The notes under the pieces were generated by a model that made no database searches, was not told the DNA's origin, and was given only the letters and a program-made list of their open reading frames with translations. From Kiritimatiellia bacterium (GTDB lineage Bacteria; Verrucomicrobiota; Kiritimatiellia; RFP12; UBA1067): a stretch of DNA of 14,323 nucleotides. Position 1 is the first letter of the stretch. Every line of letters begins with the position of its first letter. Location: contig JAEDMC010000064.1 in assembly GCA_016303225.1 (NCBI GenBank), positions 1 through 14,323 on the forward strand. The letters are read 5' to 3'. This document shows, piece after piece, positions 8,970 through 14,323 of this stretch. The translations under genes and the position numbers were made by a program.

Positions 8970-8995
8970 GCGCCGTAGCGGCGCCAAACGGCGCC
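8958..8995. repeat. Helically phased GGCGCC array
   Basis: GGCGCC palindromes begin at 8969, 8980 and 8990, with a fourth variant AGCGCC at 8958, giving a spacing of 10-11 bases. They abut and slightly overlap the -35 box of the protein B promoter, and lie between it and the end of vapC. The gene C copy of the cassette keeps only the AGCGCC variant. It could be a regulator-binding array or a set of hairpins ending the vapBC transcript; no U-tract follows. Confidence 0.6.
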
Positions 8996-9017
8996 AAACT
9001 GGCTCTCGTAGCTGCAA

Positions 9018-9410
9018 TCATTGGGGCCACAGCTTCAGTGCCGGCAGCACTTTTTTCATCAACCTGAAATGGCGATCCAACGAAAACAGGGGTTCATCGC
9101 GGCTGACGGCGTCAAGCGCAATCACAAGATCACCGATGCCGACCTTGTTCAATCCATTGCGCAAACACTTTACCTGCAAGGATCTGACAGACGACCAGTC
9201 AATCAACAGATCGGGACAGCGAACCGCTTCAAGCAACGAGGCATCTTCACCGCGAACCGTCATCATCGGCATAACCTCAGTACGAATCACCTCGTTGACC
9301 GTAGCTTCGTCACCAGACAAGAGGTAATCCAACGCCTTGGACACCTCCTCTTCTCCCTTCGTTCCCCTGAAATAAGATATCCAGACCGTTGAATCGACGA
9401 GCACGCTCAT
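9018..9410 (-). CDS. vapC: VapC-family PIN-domain toxin ribonuclease
   Basis: Type II toxin, 130 aa, the usual VapC length. PIN-domain toxins are Mg-dependent endoribonucleases that cut tRNA or rRNA when not bound by antitoxin. The four acidic positions expected are visible: D6 in VLVDSTVWI, E45 in IRTEVM, D94 in GIGDLVIA and D112 in SLDRHF. The protein therefore looks intact and probably active. The start ATG overlaps the antitoxin stop as ATGA, typical of translational coupling. The pair is flanked by two giant secreted-protein genes in the same orientation and its DNA appears less GC-rich by eye, consistent with a mobile addiction module. Expected partner is the upstream VapB; the RNA target cannot be told from sequence. 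Confidence 0.92.
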   Translation of the reverse strand: MSVLVDSTVWISYFRGTKGEEEVSKALDYLLSGDEATVNEVIRTEVMPMMTVRGEDASLLEAVRCPDLLIDWSSVRSLQVKCLRNGLNKVGIGDLVIALDAVSRDEPLFSLDRHFRLMKKVLPALKLWPQ

Positions 9411-9607
9411 GCCACACGCCCCCGCAAGGCATTGAGATTAAGATCGAAGTCAGGCATCGAACCGCGCAATGCGCGCAGTTTTGCCAATTTGTCTGCACGT
9501 ACCAACTGCTCGAGCGCATAGATGATGGTTGCGGTTTTCGTCGTACCGCATCCCGTCTTCATTGCATCGGCCATCAATTGGTCAGGCAAGTCGAATGTTG
9601 TTTTCAT
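9407..9607 (-). CDS. vapB: VapB-family antitoxin
   Basis: A 66-aa antitoxin that should bind and inhibit the VapC encoded immediately downstream and repress its own promoter. The N-terminus MKTTFDLPDQLMADAM, then KTATIIYALEQLV and a basic LAKLRALRGSMPDFD, fits the VapB/DUF2191 family (short ribbon-helix-helix DNA-binding part followed by a toxin-wrapping tail). The stop codon overlaps the vapC start by the ATGA arrangement. ATG 9607 is chosen because GGGAGG (9620-9615) sits seven bases upstream, a strong Shine-Dalgarno. Length and tail look complete. Confidence 0.9.
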   Translation of the reverse strand: MKTTFDLPDQLMADAMKTGCGTTKTATIIYALEQLVRADKLAKLRALRGSMPDFDLNLNALRGRVA

Positions 9608-9648
9608 AAGTCAACCTCCCATCCTTTCATTCGGAGAAAGCATATACT

Positions 9649-9706
9649 CATATCTGAAATTCATATGTATTATATCAGACTCATCTGCCGTAGTGCAATC
9701 AGATAT
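9649..9706. promoter_or_regulatory. Inverted repeats around the vapBC start, candidate VapBC operator
   Basis: CATAT (9649-9653) and ATATG (9663-9667) form an inverted pair just downstream of the -10 box. ATATCTGA (9650-9657) has an exact inverted copy TCAGATAT at 9699-9706, and a related ATATCAGA overlaps the -10 box at 9672-9679. VapBC complexes normally autorepress through such palindromes spanning the promoter. The assignment rests on position and symmetry only. Confidence 0.45.
9669..9698 (-). promoter_or_regulatory. vapBC promoter
   Basis: On the minus strand TTGCAC (9698-9693) and a perfect TATAAT (9674-9669) are 18 bases apart. Predicted transcription starts near 9662, about 55 bases before vapB. 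It gives the toxin-antitoxin pair its own expression independent of the upstream giant gene. Confidence 0.7.
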
Positions 9707-9739
9707 CAAGCAAATCGTCCAAGCGGTGCGACAGCCCCA

Positions 9740-9804
9740 TTACTGCGCAATCGCCCGCAAACGATCCCAGAACAAGGAAAGGTAACGCGCCTTCGCCTCG
9801 TCCG
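9740..9804 (-). other. 3' flank of protein C with a short protein-like reading frame
   Basis: A frame shifted from protein C overlaps its stop as GTGA and reads 22 codons from GTG 9808 to a TAA at 9742-9740, ending YLSLFWDRLRAIAQ. It looks like the C-terminus of an ordinary protein, perhaps a degraded gene end, but no family is recognised. No clear terminator follows protein C in 9608-9804. Confidence 0.25.
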
Positions 9805-12800
9805 TCACCGCACGATCAGCAACAGGCCCTGCCGGTCATGCCGCGGCCCGACCTTGTTGTGGTTGTGCGGCCACTGGTCGCCAAAGGCATCGGGAATGAC
9901 CGGCATCGTCTGGTCAAGGCCGCTGACGGACGCGGCAAAGCTCGTCGTATCTGACACTTTGCGCCACGGCTTCGCGGCATTGGCGACCTCATCGTAGAAG
10001 TAGACAGTATTTCCCCTCTCCCACACCTTGCGGCCCCGCACCGCCGCCGTAACCGCACCGGCCCACGCGCCGTTCGGACCGATCTTCGTCGGAACCGTCC
10101 GCGTGACGCCGTTCGAAACCGTCTCGTAGCAATAGGCGACGGCAAGGCCGTTGGTTGTCTCCAGTGTCGCAATCGAGGAGCTCGCAAGGCCCAGCTTGCC
10201 GGCACTGCCGCCGTGGAAGCCCTTCACGTCGTCCAAAAACGCGGTGTTGACGATGCCAACGGACGCATCCGTCAACTCGTCGTAGTACGTGACAATGCCG
10301 GAGGTCGCCCCCGTCAGCGTCGTTCCCCGCACGAGGCAGTTGACAAGCCCGAGCTTCGAGTTGGCGCGCACACCGAAGACGCCAGAGGGCTGTCCGTGCG
10401 AACCGACCGCGCAGTTCTCGACCGTGCAGTTGACGAACGCCGTCTCGCCGCCCAGCGACGCGAGCACCGCCGCGCGAAGGTCGTTCTGCCCGCCGACAAG
10501 CGTGTTGTCGCCGAAATACGAGTCCTTCACGAGCAGCTTGCCCGAATGGTAGACCGTAAAGCACGCAGACGGGGCTGAAGGCGCCGCCGTCATGGCGAGC
10601 CACGAATCAGCGCGCGGGTTGACGCACTTGTTCGCCGTGAATTTGGCGCGGCAAACCGTCACAGCTGCCGCGCCGCTCATGCCGAAGGAGCCGAACGAAA
10701 GATCCGAAACACAGTTCGTTGCGAACGTGCAGTCGGCAAACATGGCGGTTGCACCGGATGACATCGCACACCAGACGCCTGCACTCTGACGCGTATACAT
10801 GCTCTGGGCGGCATAGTTTCGGTTGAACGCGCACGACGCAACATCCACAGCTCCCGCACCAGCCAGATACACGCCGCCCGCGCCCCCTTCCGTCGCGATA
10901 TTCGCATCAAAGCAGCAATCCGAGATCATCGCCGTCCTGCCCGTCGGCACGGTGAGCGCAAGCGCGGAGTAGTTGCCCAGGAACCGGCAATTGCCCACGG
11001 CCACCGAACGGCCGGACGTCTTCAGCGCCGCGTATCCGCTCCCGACGCCCGTCACGTTGGCGACGAAATCGCAGTTCGAGACGACCAGCGTCGACTCTCC
11101 ACCGTAGGTATCGGAAACCACCGACCGCTGGAAGCCGACGAAGGTGAGTCCGAAGAAACCGACGTTCTCGACGGACTCCTCTGCCGCAAAGCACGAATAC
11201 GTGTCATCGACCGTCTCGCCGCTGTTGACCGCCCAGTAATTGTCCGTCGTCATATCCGGATCGGGTCTATTCAGAACACCGTCCTTGAAAATGTAACCGC
11301 GCGACGCGCCACTCGCCCCCTTCCAGTAGTCGTTCTTGTTCACGTCACCCCAGAGAATCGTCGGATGCGCCACGGGATCCGCCTCAACCGCCGACGTCTC
11401 GTCGCCCGCGAAACCACCGCGGACCGTCACATTCGCCTTCAGCGGAATCGTCTTGGCGACCATGTAAACACCTTCCTTGACCCACACCTCGCCCTGACCG
11501 ATCGCAGCTTCGGCACAGGCATCGGCCACGCTGCCGAACGCCGAATCCCAGCCGAGACCGTCGGGATTCTCCATTGCCTCCGCCGCCGGCACGACGAAGA
11601 TCGTCCGCATGGCTGTCGTCACGAAACGCGCCGAATAGGTTGTCGCCGTCTCTGGCACAACGACGGGGAATACTACGCGATGCCAGTCGGCGAAGACATA
11701 CCCCTCGTCCGCCGTAAACGCAGGCACTTCGGGAAACTCGCTTCCCGGCACGAGATCGACGGAGTAGGTCCGCTCACCCGACTCTACGAACGTGCCGTGC
11801 TCGCCCAGGTCAAAGGTCAGCTTCACCTTGGCCACGGCGAACTTCGCCGTCAGCGTACGCAAGCCGGTCAGCTCGCCTATGTCGAGCGTGGCGGAGTCGG
11901 ACACGAATTCGCCAGCCTCGTCATACCAGCCGGCGAACGGGGCGGACGCATCTGTCGCCGTGACCGTCACGGGCACAGTCCGCTCGCCGGGCGCGACGGC
12001 TTGCGTCTGCGGGCCGCTGAACGTGCCGCCCTTGAAGGGATCGCGGCGCAGGACCAGCGTCCCGCCGTTTTCCGCGGTCTCGGTCAACGTCTCGCTGGCT
12101 CCGCGCGTCGTCGCCCCGTAGGGCCGAGTGGCGCCGATCGCATCGTGCGCAACGTACTTGTCGGGATTCTTCAAAACGTCGGCGTCCAGGGCCTTGAACT
12201 TCGGATTCAGCGCCAGCCACGTCGCCGCCCCCTTCGCACGGAAAGCAAAGTTCGTGATCCAGCCGTTCGGCGCGGAATTCATCGCCGCCTTGAAGGTCGC
12301 GCCGTTGAAGGCGATGTCGGCGGAATCGCGGAGCTTCTCCGTCTTGGCCGCCGGCACGAGCACGGGGCGACCCGTCTTCGCCACAATGTTGGTCGCAAAC
12401 GGAATCCAGTCGTAGTCGTGGTTGGCGATGGCGTACTCGACATCGGGCGTCACCCAGTTGGCGAGCGTACACGACTCAAGCGATACGACGGCGGGATTGC
12501 GGATGTCCAGTCCATCATAAGGCTCGCCGCCCGTGTACTCGAAGATCGAATCGACAATCCGAATCGGCTGCGAGTGATTCGCCATCGTGTGGACGTCGCA
12601 GACGCCCTCCTCTCGCGGACCGAGGAACGTGCACCCCGTAATCGAGGTCTGCGAAGACGTATTGGCGGTTCCGCAGTAGACGACCACGCCGCGACAAAGG
12701 ACCGCCTTGACACCGTCGGGGACGACCGCCGACATCTTGTTGCTGTCGAAGACGCAGTTGATGAAGCCGCTCTGCTGGTTGTCATCCGGCAGCAGGAACA

Positions 12801-14109
12801 TCGACACGCGCATCGAGCCATCCGTCAGCGAGGAATTCGTCACATGATAAGCGTTGCCGACAAAGGAACAGGAGTTGAAGAACTGCCAGCGAGAATTACT
12901 GCCGCCGTTGCCGAGGAACGAGAAATTGCGCGTCGAACCGCCCTTTTCGTCATGCCGGTTGTTGACGAACGAGCAGCCGATCATCTCGAGGTTGCAGTTC
13001 GGAAAGTCCAGCACCTTTGCGTCCGTCTTCGCGGCGACCGAGAGGTTGTTCGAGAACACGCAATCGACGAACCGTGCCGACTCCCAGTTGTTGCCGCTCG
13101 TGAGCGCCAGGATGTTCGGCGTTGTCTTCGGCGCCCGCTGCAACGCGAAGTTGCGCACAAAACGGCAGTCGCGCACAGTCATCTGCAGGTTGTACGCCCA
13201 GTCCGCGCCCAGCCGCTTGAAACACAGCACGTTGAAACCCGACCACTGCTTCCACATCGCGTCCTCGTCGGTCGACACCAGCGAAACGAAGTCACAGTCC
13301 TGCGGCACGAGCTTCCCGCCCGTGCCGAGATCCACGCCCGGACTCACATTGTCTCCCCATGGAGCGGTAATGCGAATGCCCGTGAACATGACCTTGCAGC
13401 CGATCAGCTTCTTGTTGCTCGAGTCATCGCTGTTCTTGATCGTCGCACTATGCGACGTGTTGCCGAGAAAGCGGCAGTTGACCAGATCGACGGCCTTAGT
13501 GCCCGACTGGAAGGTGACAAATGCCGTCGAATCGCCGCAGAAGCCAGTGCACCAAAGACCGTCGATCACTCCCGCGATGCCGTTCTTGATCGAGAATACC
13601 GCCGTAGCATTCGCCGTATCGATGTTGGGCACGTAGCCGTCGTAGTCGCCCGTGAAGTCCGGCGGCAGCTGCAATTCGCCGTCCTTAAAAAGCGGCTTGT
13701 CTTTGAGCTCGGTCTTGGTGAACGAGTAAGAGCCGACGGCACCCGGTTCGATGTGGCACCAGTAGTCGTTGTTGTCTGTGTCTCCCGACAGCACGGTCTT
13801 GTTGACGTCGAACTGACGGCCCTCCACCGTCTCGTCCTCGCTCTCGCCGAGAAAGCCACCGTAGATCGCCGGGATGTTGGTGACGGACATCACGCTCGCA
13901 ACGGGATAGACGCCCTTCGCGATGTAGACCGTATCGCCCGTCTCATTCGCCGCGGCAATTGCCGATGCGACATCGGTGTAGGCATCGGCCCAACTGGAAC
14001 CGTCACCAATACCGCCTGCATCCGCCTTCACATAGATTGTGCCGGCAATTGCACTGAACGCACACACCACCGCGGCACACGCCGCGGCGAACTGACTGAG
14101 CTTGCTCAT
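9805..14109 (-). CDS. Secreted double beta-helix protein with InlB-type repeats (protein C, 1434 aa)
   Basis: Large exported protein of the same family style but a different build. Residues 1-22 are a signal peptide (cleavage probably after AIA). Residues 24-640 are a long right-handed beta-helix opening with the usual GDGSSWADAYTDVASAI phrase and containing NCRFLGN, DCVFSNN and GCTFLG coils. Residues about 670-757 and 758-830 resemble two InlB/Listeria-Bacteroides-type repeats (FAGWYDE, TLTAKFA; GYVFADWH, YSARFV). A second helix runs from about 836 to 1290. The two helices share GGF-x-G-(E/D) and (VLSGD / ILWGD)-x-N-x-NDYW phrases, indicating duplication. No choice-of-anchor-Q GCYE end is seen: the C-terminus runs through QWPHNHNKVGPRHDR into QGLLLIVR. 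ATG 14109 follows GAGGAAGGG and the promoter cassette shared with protein B. Function is unknown; a surface or glycan-binding role is inferred. Confidence 0.9.
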   Translation of the reverse strand: MSKLSQFAAACAAVVCAFSAIAGTIYVKADAGGIGDGSSWADAYTDVASAIAAANETGDTVYIAKGVYPVASVMSVTNIPAIYGGFLGESEDETVEGRQFDVNKTVLSGDTDNNDYWCHIEPGAVGSYSFTKTELKDKPLFKDGELQLPPDFTGDYDGYVPNIDTANATAVFSIKNGIAGVIDGLWCTGFCGDSTAFVTFQSGTKAVDLVNCRFLGNTSHSATIKNSDDSSNKKLIGCKVMFTGIRITAPWGDNVSPGVDLGTGGKLVPQDCDFVSLVSTDEDAMWKQWSGFNVLCFKRLGADWAYNLQMTVRDCRFVRNFALQRAPKTTPNILALTSGNNWESARFVDCVFSNNLSVAAKTDAKVLDFPNCNLEMIGCSFVNNRHDEKGGSTRNFSFLGNGGSNSRWQFFNSCSFVGNAYHVTNSSLTDGSMRVSMFLLPDDNQQSGFINCVFDSNKMSAVVPDGVKAVLCRGVVVYCGTANTSSQTSITGCTFLGPREEGVCDVHTMANHSQPIRIVDSIFEYTGGEPYDGLDIRNPAVVSLESCTLANWVTPDVEYAIANHDYDWIPFATNIVAKTGRPVLVPAAKTEKLRDSADIAFNGATFKAAMNSAPNGWITNFAFRAKGAATWLALNPKFKALDADVLKNPDKYVAHDAIGATRPYGATTRGASETLTETAENGGTLVLRRDPFKGGTFSGPQTQAVAPGERTVPVTVTATDASAPFAGWYDEAGEFVSDSATLDIGELTGLRTLTAKFAVAKVKLTFDLGEHGTFVESGERTYSVDLVPGSEFPEVPAFTADEGYVFADWHRVVFPVVVPETATTYSARFVTTAMRTIFVVPAAEAMENPDGLGWDSAFGSVADACAEAAIGQGEVWVKEGVYMVAKTIPLKANVTVRGGFAGDETSAVEADPVAHPTILWGDVNKNDYWKGASGASRGYIFKDGVLNRPDPDMTTDNYWAVNSGETVDDTYSCFAAEESVENVGFFGLTFVGFQRSVVSDTYGGESTLVVSNCDFVANVTGVGSGYAALKTSGRSVAVGNCRFLGNYSALALTVPTGRTAMISDCCFDANIATEGGAGGVYLAGAGAVDVASCAFNRNYAAQSMYTRQSAGVWCAMSSGATAMFADCTFATNCVSDLSFGSFGMSGAAAVTVCRAKFTANKCVNPRADSWLAMTAAPSAPSACFTVYHSGKLLVKDSYFGDNTLVGGQNDLRAAVLASLGGETAFVNCTVENCAVGSHGQPSGVFGVRANSKLGLVNCLVRGTTLTGATSGIVTYYDELTDASVGIVNTAFLDDVKGFHGGSAGKLGLASSSIATLETTNGLAVAYCYETVSNGVTRTVPTKIGPNGAWAGAVTAAVRGRKVWERGNTVYFYDEVANAAKPWRKVSDTTSFAASVSGLDQTMPVIPDAFGDQWPHNHNKVGPRHDRQGLLLIVR
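9808..9831 (-). other. C-terminal tail motif QGLLLIVR of protein C
   Basis: Last eight codons of protein C. The tail is kept although the choice-of-anchor-Q GCYE segment that precedes it in proteins A and B is absent, so the tag appears separable from that domain. Confidence 0.6.
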
Positions 14110-14210
14110 AAACGCCCTTCCTCGTTGAGGATAATGAAATTTCGCGAAGTTATCTCATTCAACAATGTGAGTATAGCAGAACTTGCCACCATGCGTCAAG
14201 CGCCGAAGCG
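14056..14210 (-). repeat. Promoter-RBS-signal-peptide cassette, copy 2 (protein C)
   Basis: Second copy of the 155-bp cassette, offset by exactly 5241 bases from copy 1. Differences from copy 1 are one in the signal-peptide codons, two around the ribosome-binding site and three in the leader. The -35, -10 and spacer sequences are identical in both copies. Confidence 0.9.
14170..14199 (-). promoter_or_regulatory. Sigma70-type promoter for protein C
   Basis: TTGACG (14199-14194) and TATACT (14175-14170) on the minus strand, 18 bases apart, followed by a leader of about 50 bases and the GAGGAAGGG ribosome-binding site five bases before ATG 14109. Confidence 0.75.
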
Positions 14211-14218
14211 AACCAGCC

Positions 14219-14249
14219 TTATCCCTGATTTTCAGGGATAATTTATCCC
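14219..14249. promoter_or_regulatory. TTATCCC / GGGATAA palindrome array upstream of the protein C promoter
   Basis: Three alternating half-sites are seen: TTATCCC (14219-14225), GGGATAA (14235-14241) and TTATCCC (14243-14249). The first two form a perfect 10-bp-arm palindrome around TTT (14219-14241); the last two form a perfect 7-bp-arm palindrome around one base (14235-14249). The array lies about 20 bases upstream of the -35 box, a good place for a regulator. It could also be a hairpin ending an upstream transcript. The remaining bases to 14323 show no gene. Confidence 0.5.
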
Positions 14250-14323
14250 GGATTTTCACGAGACCCCTGAAAACATTGGGCGAAGAATATTTTCGGGCGG
14301 GTCCGAAACCGGTCGAGACTTTC

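Noticed and set aside
8969..8995. CRISPR-like array from the repeated GGCGCC
   Set aside because: Units are six bases with 4-5 base gaps, far too short for CRISPR repeats and spacers, and there are no cas genes.
9389..9997. Plus-strand open frame of 202 codons across vapB and the vapBC promoter
   Set aside because: Antisense to vapB and protein C, crosses a clear promoter, and shows no recognisable domain.
11365..14241. Plus-strand open frame of 958 codons antisense to protein C
   Set aside because: Arg/His/Val-rich product without domains, fully antisense to a well-supported secreted protein; typical of GC-rich DNA in the opposite frame.

Overview
The window looks like accessory chromosome from a GC-rich, Gram-negative anaerobe of the PVC superphylum, most likely a Kiritimatiellota-type (former Verrucomicrobia subdivision 5) gut or sediment lineage. 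This is inferred from the giant secreted beta-helix proteins, their stereotyped signal peptides and the repeated GCYE-type (choice-of-anchor Q) repeat ends. No marker gene is present, so the taxonomic call is tentative.

All five genes I accept lie on the minus strand and are read from right to left. (1) Positions 14323-14110 hold an upstream region with a TTATCCC/GGGATAA palindrome array and a sigma70-type promoter. (2) Positions 14109-9805 encode a 1434-aa secreted beta-helix protein (protein C). (3) Positions 9804-9608 are a regulatory gap with a strong promoter and inverted repeats. (4) Positions 9607-9018 encode an overlapping VapB antitoxin / VapC PIN toxin pair. (5) Positions 9017-8869 hold a helically phased GGCGCC array and a second copy of the promoter cassette. 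(6) Positions 8868-4555 encode a 1437-aa DUF2341/LamG/beta-helix protein (protein B). (7) After a 51-bp gap, positions 4503-142 encode a 1453-aa triple beta-helix/PKD protein (protein A), probably co-transcribed with B. (8) Positions 141-1 carry two hairpins, probably the operon's 3' end.

The three large proteins differ in internal domain order but share the same two ends. The N-terminus is an almost identical signal peptide with the core FAAACAAVVCAF. The C-terminus is a G-[IL]-[ML]-L-I-V-R tail that stops exactly at Arg. For B and C the shared start extends as about 155 bp of roughly 96% identical DNA covering the upstream promoter, leader, ribosome-binding site and signal peptide, while the mature domains are clearly different. 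This suggests a family of large surface or secreted proteins built by shuffling beta-helix, PKD, InlB-type and LamG modules between a constant expression/secretion cassette and a constant C-terminal tag. The tag behaves like an uncharacterised sorting signal. This is the best candidate here for an undescribed system; binding of glycans or surfaces is inference, and no catalytic motif is evident. I see no rRNA, tRNA, CRISPR array, transposase or phage gene.
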